Positions 44,681-56,949 of a stretch of 64,000 bases of DNA are shown one piece after another. The DNA comes from Pristionchus mayeri (Eukaryota > Nematoda > Chromadorea > Rhabditida > Neodiplogasteridae). Under the pieces are notes generated by a model. That model was not told the origin of the DNA and ran no database searches. It saw only the letters and a program-made list of their open reading frames with translations. Both the position numbers and the translations under genes were made by a program. The stretch is from positions 34,358,758-34,422,757 of the forward strand of contig BTRK01000001.1 in assembly GCA_036245805.1 (NCBI GenBank), in the 5' to 3' direction. Each line of letters opens with the position of its first letter. Positions within the stretch are counted from its first letter, which is position 1.

Positions 44681-47600
44681 ATGCTGCTCCCACTGCTCCT
44701 CTTGATCATACCGGATTGGAGTGAAGGTTAGTTCAGTAGGTTACTGTAAACTATTGATTAAACGTTGCTTCCTGCCGTACTCTCAATAATTTATACAAGA
44801 TCGTCAAATCTATTGAGTGAGGTTCATTTGGGCCTACTTGATGCAATCCGAATTCAATCGATACTTTAATCAATGCCGTATCTTCAGGGAACCAATGCCC
44901 AGGAGCGGCCTCGTCTGCGCTTCGGCCCAAATACTGCAAGAAGACCTGCGCCATCGATGATGACTGCAGACGACACAAGAAGTACGGTAGAGTGAAGTAG
45001 ATCACTAGGGGAACGGTAAATCACTGTCCGGGGTAATGTAGACTACAAAAGATGCGATTAATTTCTTATTGTGATGCCAAATATAATCAAAGACCTGATG
45101 ATTCGACTGATTTTAGACAACGCTTGAAACTCAGCTCTCACTTTTCAATCTTGGAGGGAAAGACAATTGAGTTTCACTCTTTCTTCAAGTTCAGTTGAAT
45201 CTTCTTGAATGTGATTTCAGACGGTAACGTATATAAAACAAAAAATAGAAGGAAAAAGTTTGGTACACGGTCACCAAGCACACCATGCAAGAAATGGTTG
45301 CGAAAATCTAATCCTCGTTTCCACAATCTCAACTCTCATCCTGCGTCTGAATTAGTCAATGAACATTTTTTTTCAATCTGCACACTCTCTTGACAATCAT
45401 TGGTCGATCTGGCCCAGCGCGCATCCCATTGCTCCTGTTCGACTACGGTAGTCGATTATTGCAATCACAAAATTTCTTACAGATGCCTGTGCGATGGCGA
45501 ATGCGGGCTGAGCTGCGTCAATCCGGGTACGAAAATTTTACAGCATCGCTCGATAATCATAGTAAATCGCTCCAGTACTTGCATCATCTTGTCACGAATC
45601 TCGCTATTTCGAAAAGACTACAGTAACCGATTGATAGGGCTGAAAATTCGCTGCTGGAGCTACACCGTTTCAAATTTCACTTTGCTGACACTCCTTCTTT
45701 ACAGTCAGAATAGAACGTGTAGCAACGTAGTGTCACAATTACCTTCTTGGCGTATATTAAAACTTGCGGAACGTGACTGTATTTTGTCGTGAATAGTTTC
45801 CTATATTTTAGTATTGCTGTACGTTTAAAAGTTTATCATGGCACTACGTTGCTACGCATGCTGTTCTTAATGTAATAACCGGGAAAATCCGTGGCCGGAA
45901 ACTCGTGATCATTCATTCGTTTTCGCTCCGACTTCTGCTGATTTATCGCTGTCCTAGGGGCGCCCAGAGTATCTTCTGCCCCGCTTGATAAATGAGTATT
46001 GAGTGCGGCGGCGCGAGGGGTAATGGTCTCTGACTCTCTCCAGTCTCCACGCTCTCTCGCTTTCTCTAATCTCAGTGATTGCAAGAGAGGCACTGATTGA
46101 CGCAAGGGAAGGAAGAGCGAGGAGATTAAGAGGGATAACTTACGATGGGGGGAGAGGGGCATGAGACCCAGTAGTATTTTATAGATGTTTTTGAATTAAT
46201 ACCTCTTTTGAAAGGGGATATGTGCGAAGTAGAATTCTTAATTCGAGTAATCGTTTCTTATTCTACATATTGCCTCGCAGATCAAACGAGTGAGATAGCA
46301 GAAAGAGGAGGGCCATTTCTTGGGACGCCATCCTTAGTGAGAAGACACTACTGGTTGTTCCTGAATGAGGGATGGAGAGATTAGGAGTGACTGGGGAGGA
46401 GAATGTTCATGCTTCCCTTAATTCTTGCTCATCTTCAACCCTTTTCTGCTTGGACGACCCTAAGACTAGAACCTGAGCGCCTTAAGGCCTTAGAACTTAA
46501 AGTTGCAAAGGATAGGAAGGAAGTGCTTGCAGGTCTCACTTGTCCCACCCTCTTCGACATTCCCAATGGCCGCGTGCACTGGGGCGGCGAGGGACACTTC
46601 GGAGCGAATGCAGAGTACTCTTGCGATGCTGGTAAGGAGCTCACTTAGGGTAAACGCCCTATTTCCTTAGATCTTAAGGAGATTTAGGACGAGCCTTAGC
46701 TAGGGTAAGCACCTCAAGGTCTAAGGATGTTAGTTCTTGTGGAAAGGAATTCGCTTTGATTCTCTACAACGATGAGGGAGTACCTTAACTTGAGTACCAT
46801 CTAATTGATCGCAGGGTACGTGCTGGTGGGTCCGTCTCAACGTCGCTGCCAGGGCAACAAGGAGTGGAGCGGCGCCCTGCCCGTGTGCAGACTGCAGCGT
46901 GAGCCATTGATCCTTGATCTTTGATCTTTGATCTTTCGCCTGTAATCCATTAGAGAACAATTGGAAGTAATAGATCTTTCCTTGCCAGCGCCTCCCTCTA
47001 CGATGCGTGAGACGGACATTCGAGTCACACCATATTGCTGGCATAATGAAAATAAAGTTCGCTTCGAGAGCCAAAACAATCAATAATCAGTCAATTATCC
47101 AATCAATGGTTCAGTGAAATGCGGTGCTCCTCCGGAGACCGCATACGCCGTGCACGATGGCCAGTCGTACACTGGCGAGTTCGATCTGGATTCTGAGGTC
47201 GCTTTATTTATATTGATTATGTAATCATTAAAATCATTAAAATCTTCACTAGATTTATTCGAATATGACCACTTTTCATCCCTATTCGGCCGTTTTCGGT
47301 TTGAGTTTCGCGAATCCTATAGAGAGAAGTGATGATTTTGGGAAACGTTCTTGAATAGTCGAAATCAAATTCGAATAAATATCAATAATCGATGCTTGGC
47401 AGGTGCACTACAGCTGCATGGCTGGCTACAACAAGTACAATCTGGAGGTGAGTATGACCTACTGCCGTCCTAATCAGGGAGAGTGAGGTTACGGTAGGTT
47501 ACGGTATTCAGTATACGATAGTATCCCGTGGTAAGGTGAGGGGCGTTCCTGCGCCTCCATTTTGCGTGCAATCTCAGATGTTGGATAGCGCGGAGTGTGT

Positions 47601-49266
47601 TGAATGAAGACAGTAAAGGGTCTTGATGGCTAGATGGCTGCGAGGGCACTAGGTCGAATGAGAACTATGACGTCATGCCGCCTTTGAAATACCAAGGGTG
47701 GTGACCTCATAGTTCTCACCCGACGTAGTACAACTTCAACTGCACAATCGGAGAGGATAGATCAGTTGGTGCAATGGTATGCCAGTTTGTACACTCTCTC
47801 GCTGGTCAGAGACAACGAGAGAGCACGCAAATAGGAGAGAGTCAGACGATTACTCTCTCGCCTATCAATTAGTGGCGAAAGACATCTTCGAGTTCCCCCC
47901 TCCCGAGTCAGGCGCATACTATCTCGCATAGCGTCCTGTCCAGTTATTGTCTCGGACGCCTACCGTACCTTCACCCTGACCAGGGAGGCGAGATTACGGT
48001 AGGTTACGGTAGTTAGTATACGATAGGAATCAGTAGTAAGGCAAGAGAGGTTCCTCCATCTCCATTGTACAGGTTCAATCTCACTAAACCCCGCTCAGAT
48101 GAGCGAGGCGCAGCCATTGCCAAGAGCAATGTTCAAGCATTCCCAGTTCCTATACCCGAAGGTAGGACCACGGAGAGCAAGAACCTGCATCTGGCAAGAA
48201 CCGCATCACAGGATCAAATAGAGTTGTTTCTTAATTCATTACAGAGCATGAATGGGACGGGAGGGAGTGGAGGGACCTTCAGGAGTGGGCGCTGTCTACA
48301 CACGCCGGATTAGAAAACGCGGTCGAATGAAAATGAAAATGCTGCGCAAAATATTCCCTCTGGTTGGGAATTGAACCCGGCTATCGCACGTGGCATGCGC
48401 CGATACTAACCACTATACTACCAAACACATTGGTGGCGATTCTTTAGGGGAACCTCTTGACCATTTTGAACATGCTGCTCAGCGTGCTCTCTCATGTATC
48501 TGGTTTCTTTCAACAAATGATCATCTAATATTCTGACCAGCAGAGGCAACTCCCCTGGACATGATACTGTGCGACCACTGGATGGAAGAAACCAGAGGCC
48601 CCTTCTGATTCGCGATAGAGTGCGCTGAATGAAGAGTCACTTTCTTGGGAATTCCTGATGAAAACATCGACAGATCAACGACTTTCGATTCTGTGAAATG
48701 GATATCTATCGTATACTGACTACCGTATCGATAGGTTACGGTAATCAGTATACGATATGAATCAGTGCTGAGTCAAGAGAGCCTCTCCGCCTCTCCTAGT
48801 GCTTGGAGAGGATAGATCAGTTGGCTCAATGGACTGCCTCTCCTCAGTTTGTACACTCTCTTGCAGGTTAGAGACAGTGAGAGAACATACAAATAGGAGA
48901 GAGTCAGACGATTAATCGCACTCTCGTCTATAAAAAGGAGGCGAAAGATAATGCGAAATCTAGAGAGCGTTAGACTTTTCCATCGGGTGCCATTTGTACT
49001 GCTGAGTGAGAGCGAGATTAGGTATGGCCAAATGGATACGGATTATCCACTTTGTAGCGACGCATTGCGCGCGTTCAAACGGATAATCCGAACTATTCGT
49101 ATTACTATCCGGATAATCTGTTCTGTTCGGATAATCCAAACCTCTTTTAGTGCATCGCGCGCGCGTCGAATTGAGAGAGCAAGGCGAGTAGAGAGCTGAG
49201 AACGACTTCATCTGCACAATCCATGCAGAAGTTAGATCAGTTGGTGCAATGGCTCTCCTTATTGTG

Positions 49267-49300
<34 letters not shown>

Positions 49301-52300
49301 GGCGAGAGATCATTCGAAATCTAGAGAGTGATCACTCCCGAATCAGATATATGCTATATCGCGTAACGTCCTTTCTTGTGAAGAAAACCGCATCGTCGTT
49401 CCGCTCAGGGAGGGCGAGATTACTGTGGGTTACGGTAGTCAGTATACGATAAGAACCATCGGCAAGGAAATAGGGCTTACACCACCATCATTCCGGTTCA
49501 ATTTCGTTAAACCCCGCTCGTATAAGCGAGGCGCAGCCATTGCCAAAAGCAAGGTTCAAGCATTCGCAGTTCCTATACCCGAAGGTAGGACCACGGAGAG
49601 CAAGAACCTGCACCTGGCAAGAACCGCATATCGAGATCAAATTAATTCGTTTTATGTTTTGAATTATCGAGATTCCTGATTAAGTTCTCCCCTGGAAAGG
49701 AGGGGTCCTCTAGAGAGCGCGCTCTCTACAAGCGCCGGATTAGAAAATGCGTTCGAATGAAAGTGAAAATGAGGAGCAAAACATTCTCTCTCGCCGGGAA
49801 TTGAACCCGGGTCTCGCACGCGACAGTCACGGATACTAACCACTGTAGTACCAGTGACACGCCGAGGTACCTTCAAGTGAACCTCTAGACAAGTTTGAAA
49901 AGGCTGTATTGTATTTCGTTCATTCACCGTGCTCTTTCATCCCTCCGGTTACTTCCAACCAGTGGTCATCTAGTATTCTAACCAGTCGGTGGGCAACTCA
50001 CTGGTCAAAATACTGAGTCAACCACTGGAATGAGCAAACAAGATGTACCTTCTGATTCTTGAGACATTCCTGCTGCAACTTTCAATTCGGAATCTTTGCA
50101 CAAATCGATCAATAAATCAACAATCTTCAGGGCACTCTCTCCACCTCCAAGTGCCTGCTCAATCGTAAGAACGTCGCTCAGTGGTTCGGGCCCGACATCA
50201 AGTGCAAGGGTGAGAGCCGCCTTTTCCTGCTGCCCAAGACCCGGAAATAGATGATCAGGGCCCTACAATATAACAGTGGGCTCCTGCTTCGACGAAATTA
50301 CCGTGAGATAGTATGCGTGAAAGAAGATGTGATGCTGATCTTTGATCTTCATTTACCGCCCCCTCATTCAGCCCGCGCCTGCCCCGACCCGGGCAAGCTC
50401 GACAACGGACACAGGTCACTCTTTGATCTTTAATCATTGATCTCCGTGGCTCTCATTTGACGATACTCTGGAGATGGCTTCGCAAGTTACGACTCTCTTC
50501 ATAACGCGTGCTCTCTCGCCTGTCTGGTGGGTGAGAGAGCACGCAGAACGAAGAGAGCAAAACGAAGAGCACGCAGAAGAGTCAGTTCTTGAGAAGCCAT
50601 CACTGCGAAACACCACATAAATATCCCACTTGCACTTAGTTCTTCTGCTCGAGTGGTAAAGGAGGCGAGCTGATCTCTGACCAATGATCTTTGATCTTTG
50701 ATCTTTGATCTCCAGGGAGGGCGACATGTTCGAGTATCCTCACTCCGTGATCTTCTCCTGCCTGCCTGGCTTCCTTCTAATTGGCTCGCAATCAAGGTGC
50801 ATTTAGAATTTTTTTAAACTTTTGCTTACCGGCTAGGCGATATTCGACTTTCTTCATGACCAACTATGACGTTTTCTGCTGATTAGAAGATCAGTTCACC
50901 TCTCATCTCATTCTTTCTCTCTCTCCCTGACCGACGAGATTTCTTCTCTGGTAAAAGTTTCCCAGTGGGATCCCAGTGAAATCCCAGTGGGGAGCCCGCA
51001 TGTATCTCAGTGGGAAATCCACTGGGATCCCACTAGGATGGCGACTTGAACAGACTTTCCCAGTGGGATCCCAGTGGAGTTGACACAACCTGAAATTCTA
51101 TCTCCGGGCTGTGGCAGGTTACGGAAACAGTTAGGTTACCGTAGTCTCAATGGTGAAGAGGGCGCACGAGAGGTCAGCATAATGGCTTCGTTGTCACCAA
51201 TTACTACTTTTTTTATCTACAGGCAGTGTCTCGAGTCGGGCGAGTGGACGGGAGACGCGCCTATCTGCAAACGTGAGTTCTCTAGTTCAAACACAATCTC
51301 ACCTTCTGCCTCTCACTGTTCTGGTTCAATTACCTGAAAACTCCGGGCAACTCGAGATCAGAGAGGATTGTAGTAGTTTGTACAAAGACTTGCCTTGCAA
51401 TGAAATTAATTTCGCCTCCCCGCTAAGTTCTTGAGCCCTTTGTGAAACACAAATCTCCTCGTTTTCTCTTGCGAAACCAAACAACATTTCATTTGTTCAG
51501 CGTGTTTCACTAGTATCAGAAGAACTGATGGAGCGATGTGAATCCAGTGTGAATTGTGTTTTCAATTAACAAAAAATCAAAAAATAGTAAAAATCAAATG
51601 TATTCAACAGAAAGAAAACGTTGAATAAACAATGGACGGAACGGCTAAACGTCGCACAGGGCGAGAAAGAGAGTGATCTCTCTTCAGCGACAAGTTTCTG
51701 ACTCTCTCCTATTTGCGTGTTCTCTCACTTTCTCTAACCCGCGAGAGAGTGTGCAAACTGAGGAGAGGCAGACCATTGCTCCTCTCTTCAGCGACTGAAT
51801 GTCCTCGTCCCTCCGATCCTCTGCACGGCCGCGTGCTCGGATCCTCCCTCACCTTCGAGAGCCAAGTCTCCTACTCCTGCGATCCCGGTAGGTTGATCTT
51901 TGATATTTTAGCCATTTGATAGGTAAGGCTAGGCTGCTGCAGACCTCTGACAGCTACGGCCTGATTATCTCCATGAAAGAAAATGAAAATCGTTGCCTAA
52001 AAGTTCGCTCACAAGTATGTGACAGACAATCGTCCAAGTAGAACGAGTTTTTGAGATGATTTCACTTCTTTCTTCCCATTATCAAACATTTTCGCTCTAA
52101 TATCTACAAGAATTCTGCCTGAAACTTATCCAATTCAATATCGGAATCCTTCTTATTTTTATTTTATTTGCCAACAAAAGCATAGCCAGTCTCTTCTTTT
52201 GGTGAGAGATAGAGAGAATTACGAGAGTGACTCCTTCTCCTTTATTTTTGCCGACTATGAACTTTGCAGGCATTAGCAAGCATTGAACAGCCCACAATCT

Positions 52301-55300
52301 GGGGCACTACTGCCTCTCTCAATTATTGATTCATTTATTGGCAGGATATCGACTAGTAGGGCAGAAGCAACGAATCTGTCTGGCCGAAGGACAATGGGCG
52401 GGTCGGCAGCCATCCTGCGAGGGTGAGTACGATAGAAGTGTGGGTCCCAGCACGAAGTTCCTGTGCCTTCAATCCAATACTGTAATCGTGTGTTGCAGAG
52501 ATTCGCTGTCCTCATCTGCCTTCACTCGTCAATGGCTACATCGAGGGAGGAGATACTCACTATGGAGCCAAGGCAGTCTTCCGGTGTCTGGAGAGCATGA
52601 GCCATACGGGGCCCAGTGAGGTGCGTGTTGTTGTTGTTGCCCCGGGCAAAACAACAATAACTTAAATTATTATAATAATTGCAGGCAGTTTGCGGCGAGA
52701 ATGGCGAATGGAGTTCGCAGCCACCCACGTGTCTCGGTAAGATCAAAGCAACTCCAAATCAATAATGAAATTGTTGAGTTTCAAAAATTACTCAAAGTCC
52801 ATCGAACAATCTTGAGTGTGATGTATCTCTCATTGTTGTATAGAAAAAAATATGGTTTTTCAAGTGGGGTTCCCATGCTAGACCTCGGTTTCCTGCGATC
52901 TCTCGTACCCTGATGGCTCTCACTGTTGAAGGGTTCCGAGCAACCACTATTTGGCCACAGAGCGACAGTGCACGATAAATTAGGAGAGTAGCTCCAAACA
53001 TCACTGTTGATGGTCATTGCGGTGCTGATCTTTGATCTCTGATCTCTGATCTTCCCAGCCTCCTGCATCGTTCCCACCATCGAGAACGGACAGGCGCACC
53101 TCGGGCCGATGTACCTCCCGCCCGGCCGACTCATTCCCTCCGGCACCAAGATTACGGTAGGCCGATCTTTATCCTGTCTTATCTCTAATGATTGTCAGTC
53201 GAACTATATTGCCACATCATTACTCGATGAAGTTGAGCTCGGACTTGATCATCATATTCGATCGTTGATCTCTCCAGATCGCCTGTCAGCCCCGTCACGA
53301 GCCCTCGCCCTCTGCGCCTCTCGAGTGCCGCAATTCCTCGTGGAATCACGTTCCCATCTGCTCGCCGCGTTGGTCTTTGATCTGTGATCTACCCACTTCG
53401 ATCTCTGCCTAATAGTGTTGGCAATTCGAGAATAACGGGACCGCTACCTCGTGATCTACTCTGACCTCGAGATAGCGGGCCCGTAATGGAGAGGCGTGCG
53501 CGTTACGGGCCCGTTATATCGCTATCGTTTTGCCGACCCTACTGCCTAATGCACTTCATTTTGCGCAACATGATCATTAGTCGGGAAACATAAAGGAATG
53601 CGAACCCCTATTTTGCGAAACAAATACGGTGTTCCGACTTGATCTTTGCCCTTTGTCAGTCAACTGTCTCGAGTGGCCTCCTCGGGTGAATAGAGCCCGC
53701 GTGCTCTTCACAAAGTCCGCCCATGGATCCGTCGCTCGGTACACCTGCGCCTCGGGCTATCATCTCAACTCGGAGAAGGTGATTAACTAACTTTGTTAAT
53801 AAATACACATATTAATCATTGCATCTTCCCTCTCTTTTCCCTCGTTACCTGATGCAACTTGAGAGTGAAGGAACTAAAAACTGTTCTTTTGGTCCACTGG
53901 TTCTAATATGTTTGTGATCGTTGATTTCTCCCCTATTTCAGGATACAATCAAGTGTTTGTACGGGGAGTGGACACGAGAGGGCGAGCCGCTGGCCTGCGT
54001 CGAGAGTCAGTTTGCGCTTTTCTTCCCTAGGGATAGCATCGCATGAGTCTCTTCATTCTGCGTGCTCTCTCACTAGCCAGACAGGCGAGAGAGTACGCGG
54101 AATGAAGAGAGTCATTTCGAGTAAAGCCACGCTCGGCCATTCGGCCACTCTCTTCACTTCGTACGCTCTCTCGTCACTCTGACATGCGACATAGCGTGCC
54201 GAGTGGAAATAGTGGCACAATCTTCCCTAAAATATAATATTATTATATTTATATTTAAAAAATCGTATTTTAGCCTCGTGTGTGCACCCCTCGGAGACGT
54301 TCGGCGAGTTGCCTGGAGGTGCCATTATGCTCGAAGGTCGGCATTTTCTCTTCTCTCATCCTTGGCTATGATTGTTTTGCTGAGATGTGTGATTCTTCAA
54401 GTCACCTTCGATAGTCTCTTCCTTTCATATCACTCGTGTTCACAACAATGTATTTGAAACCAAAAAACAGGATAACTGCTAGCACGATGTGGTCAGCGAT
54501 CGCATAGATCAAAGATCAACTTCCAGGACAGATGGGAGCATACGACTTCGCTCACTACATCCACCGCGTGGAGGAGGGCCGATCCATCGTCTTCCAGTGC
54601 CACAAGGGGAACTACCTGATCGGTGAGCGATGTTTGGTCTTTGATCTTTGATCTTTGGTCTTTGGTCTTTAATCTTTGGTCTTTGTAAACATCAGCATCT
54701 AGGTCTAATCGGTGTGCGAATGAGAAAATCATGGTTAACGCATTGCAGGCTTTCAATTTGTTTTTTATAAAACTAAATGTCGAAATTACTGTCTCCACAA
54801 TTTCCAATCAGACCTTGAAGAATCGATGAAACATATGAGAAACAATTGAATGACAGATGAAAATAGTTTGCTTCGAATAGCTCAACTAGCATCATAAACT
54901 GACTTCCGTAACCTACCGTAACTTCAACAGACAATTCTAGGCGCTCCGAAGGCCTCCTGCGTCAACGGACAGTGGATGCCGCAGATCAAGCCCATGTGCG
55001 TATCGCAGGTACGGTATCACTCTGCCTCTATTACTCTTTTCATTCCCCCCACTCTCTCGCTCGATCTCTATATGTGTTCCTTGTTTTTCGTCGAGTTTTC
55101 AAGCGATGTCGGAGCAGAAACAGAAGGACCGGCAAATACCAAGTCCGTAAATCACTGGTAAACGGCAGACGCACCCACTGATCGACGGGCAGATCGTCTG
55201 GGATCGGACCAGGAGGGAGACGGAGGTGCGGTCGACTACACAGAAATCACCGAAGGGAGAGAGGAGGAGACGGCGGAAGAAGGTAGAGCCGGGAAATGGC

Positions 55301-56071
55301 AGGTTTTCCCGGTTATGGTAGAGGGCTAAGCTCAAATCCAGCCTTTTCTCTACAGGAACGTCGTCACCGCCCACACCATCACGTCACTGCTCCCTCCTCG
55401 ATTCTCGTCCCTCCGCCCTGTCCGGTGATCGCCTCGGACGCCAACCGTACCCTCGTCCTGATCAGGGAAGGAGAGATTACGGTAGGTTACAGTTGCTACT
55501 TTACGATAGGAATCAGCGGCAAGAGAAGAGGGCTTCCTCCACCTCCAGGACAATAATTGCATTCGATTAAAAGCTATGAGCGAGGCCTTCCGTCGCCCGA
55601 GGAACAAAGACAACACGAAATCCAGAACCTCGCATAGTCTATACATGAGAAGCTGCGGAACACTGAACATGAATAATTGGGAACTTGAAGAGAGGGGTCT
55701 CGTCGGGTTAGAAACAGCCTTCCGAAAGCAAGAGAGAGTAAGGGCAAAAAATTCTCTCTGGCCGGGAATTGAACCCGGGTCTCGCACGTGACAGGCGCGG
55801 ATACTAACCACTATACTACCAGAGATATGGAAGCGAAGGCTATAGCTTTATAGAAAACTGCCATTTTCCATAGACGGTGCAGCAGCATCACCACATGCAC
55901 AACTATTAGAAAACAATAACAATAGCAATAACAAAAATAACAATTTTGTAGATTCGATGTCGGGATGGCCTGGCGATACCTGGAGGAGGCAGCGGACGCA
56001 TGAGCTGTGTGCAAGGAAGATGGACACCTGCTGAACCGCCCCTCTGCGCGCCCAGTAATTTGCCTAATTAA
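44681..56071 (+). CDS. lev-9: LEV-9-like secreted WAP/sushi protein
   Basis: Twenty-four exons keep frame from ATG 44681 to TAA 56069-56071, 623 aa. The signal peptide [15 protein letters not shown] follows an acceptor suited to trans-splicing. Exons 44888-44981 and 45483-45526 form a WAP domain with eight Cys ([20 protein letters not shown]). Then about nine sushi/CCP domains follow, usually split over two or three exons: 46533-46631 + 46815-46898, 47115-47197 + 47403-47447 + 50131-50209, 50372-51272 (three exons), 51792 + 52345, 52499 + 52685, 53059 + 53278, 53660 + 53942, 54274 + 54527 + 54941, 55169 + 55952. C. elegans LEV-9 is a secreted WAP/CCP protein that helps cluster levamisole receptors at the muscle synapse; architecture and size fit. 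The last CCP lacks a clear first Cys. The alternative is that the final exon is spliced at 56055 (GTAATT) into the next gene. Confidence 0.85.
46015..46105. repeat. GAGAGAGCACGC-type short foldback
   Basis: GGTCTCTGACTCTCTCCAG...CGCTCTCTCGCTTTCTCTAA, with a partly mirrored GCAAGAGAGGCAC. It lies in LEV-9-like intron 3. Confidence 0.45.
47648..47728. mobile_element. foldback MITE, ACTAGGTCG family, copy 2
   Basis: ACTAGGTCGAATGAGAACTATGACGTC is mirrored with several changes (CCTCATAGTTCTCACCCGACGTAGT). The right arm is more diverged than in copy 3. Confidence 0.75.
47785..47860. repeat. GAGAGAGCACGC-type short foldback
   Basis: TTTGTACACTCTCTCGCTGGTC is mirrored by CAACGAGAGAGCACGCAAAT plus GAGAGAGTCAGAC. 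The same unit recurs at 48840-48925. Confidence 0.6.
47965..48430 (-). mobile_element. tRNA-Asp-derived SINE, copy 2 (degenerate head)
   Basis: The minus-strand tRNA-like head at 48356-48428 keeps the A and B boxes (TAGTATAGTGGTTAGTATC, GGGTTCAATTCCC-like) but has anticodon-arm changes (GCATGCCACG), so it is not a working tRNA. The body and the 3' motif ATAC..TACCGTAATCTCGCC match copy 1. It lies in LEV-9-like intron 47448-50130. Confidence 0.7.
48840..48925. repeat. GAGAGAGCACGC-type short foldback
   Basis: GTTTGTACACTCTCTTGCAGG ... CAGTGAGAGAACATACAAAT, then GAGAGAGTCAGACGATTA as in 47785-47860. The surrounding 48720-48800 also matches the SINE 3' end. Confidence 0.6.
49396..49860 (-). mobile_element. 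tRNA-Asp-derived SINE, copy 3
   Basis: The minus-strand head at 49790-49860 has an altered anticodon stem. The body shows high similarity to copy 2 (AGCATTC..AGTTCCTATACCC.., TGCGCCTCGCT..GAGCGGGGTTTA). The 3' end at about 49396 is preceded by a (CT)n run at 49263-49297. Confidence 0.75.
50500..50580. repeat. GAGAGAGCACGC-type short foldback
   Basis: TCTCTTCATAACGCGTGCTCTCTCGCC is mirrored by GGTGAGAGAGCACGCAGAACGAAGAGAG with an extra tandem GAACGAAGAG. Confidence 0.65.
50955..51080. repeat. clustered CCCAGTGGGATCCCAGTGG repeats
   Basis: The near-palindromic unit CCCAGTGGGATCCCAGTG occurs at both ends, with inverted and partial copies between (GGGAAATCCACTGGGATCCC). It fills the intron between exons 50716-50796 and 51223-51272. 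Confidence 0.75.
51690..51780. repeat. GAGAGAGCACGC-type short foldback
   Basis: TCTGACTCTCTCCTATTTGCGTGTTCTCTC is mirrored by CGCGAGAGAGTGTGCAAACTGAGGAGAGGCAGA. It directly precedes the sushi exon at 51792. Confidence 0.65.
54045..54120. repeat. GAGAGAGCACGC-type short foldback
   Basis: AGTCTCTTCATTCTGCGTGCTCTCTCACT is mirrored by AGGCGAGAGAGTACGCGGAATGAAGAGAGT. A second, weaker palindrome lies at 54140-54210. Confidence 0.7.
55437..55825 (-). mobile_element. tRNA-Asp-derived SINE, copy 4
   Basis: The intact tRNA-Asp head (55754-55825) is followed on the minus strand by the SINE body and the 3' motif CCGTAATCTCTCCTTCCCTG at about 55440-55490. It lies in the intron between exons 55169-55225 and 55952-56054. 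Confidence 0.75.
55754..55825 (-). tRNA. tRNA-Asp (GTC), SINE head
   Basis: The sequence is identical over all 71 nt to the tRNA at 7261, with complete acceptor, anticodon and T stems and anticodon GTC. It is followed by the SINE body, so it may be a mobile copy rather than a resident gene; its perfect structure means it could still be transcribed. Confidence 0.75.
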
Positions 56072-56227
56072 TGATATTCACGCTAATTAGTAGCCCGATT
56101 TATCGTTGTTGTACATCCATTGTGGCTGTGTGCGCCGCTCATACTACGTCATTTTTCAGTGAGAACGAAGAAAGGATCCGTCCATTATTCATTCTGTCGT
56201 GCAAAGGCCTTGTACTGTATACTGGGC

Positions 56228-56311
56228 ACTAGGTCGAATGAGAACTATGACGTCATGCCGCCTTTCATATATCAAAGGCGGCATGACGTCATAGTTCTCA
56301 TTCGACCTAGT
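56228..56311. mobile_element. foldback MITE, ACTAGGTCG family, copy 3 (best)
   Basis: An 84-bp, essentially perfect palindrome: ACTAGGTCGAATGAGAAC, then TATGACGTCATGCCGCCTTT on the left, mirrored on the right around ATATAT. The near identity of the arms points to a recent copy. Confidence 0.85.
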
Positions 56312-56878
56312 ACCGTATTGTGACAGCTGCCGTTCAGAACTCGTCCTTCTTGAGCTCAGCATCCATCGAAATATTCATGAAATGCAAAATAATCGAGGTG
56401 TTTTACCATCAACTATAAATCCCGATTGATCTACCTCATAGATACTCCCCTGTTGCTGTACAGTGATTGTTCATCGTAATGTGTCATGTGGTTCGTTCTC
56501 GATAAATTGGCTACCGTATTTTAATCAATCGATATTTGTCTTACGTTGCATCTTTCCACACAGATAATTCTTCACTGAACCTGCATGCATTTCTTTCATC
56601 TCCCCCCAATTCGGCAAGAATTAGTGGTTGTATTCGTCGGAACTACAGTACAATCAATGAGATATCGACCGAAAGTACCGTATTTGTAAATTATCGATTT
56701 AAGAATCCTGCATTCTACCGGCTCGTCTGCACGCTCTCTTCGTACTTACTCCGCTAGTACTGAGACCGGAGGAACGGGTAAGTCAAATTTCATTCTTGCA
56801 ATAAATCAATAAATTGAACTGTGACTAAACGAACCCCTCACATCTAGGACTCATTCGTTCATCCTCACCGCAGTTGCT

Positions 56879-56949
56879 ATCATAGCCGAGTGGCTAACAT
56901 TGTTTGCCTACACCCGTGAGGTTGTTGGTTCGATCCCGCTCGGAGTAGA
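56879..56949 (+). repeat. tRNA-like (Leu/Ser-type box A) sequence
   Basis: ATAGCCGAGTGGCTAA resembles box A of class II tRNAs and GGTTCGATCCC is a perfect box B. However, the acceptor and T stems do not pair well and there is no clear anticodon stem. It is probably a tRNA-derived repeat rather than a gene. Confidence 0.4.

Noticed and set aside
46403..46648. 81-aa frame starting [14 protein letters not shown] as a gene start
   Set aside because: Its end is the first sushi exon (46533-46631); the WAP exons upstream join in phase, so the start at 44681 is preferred.
48356..49860. two further tRNA-Asp genes
   Set aside because: Anticodon arms are mismatched and the sequences are heads of decayed SINEs.
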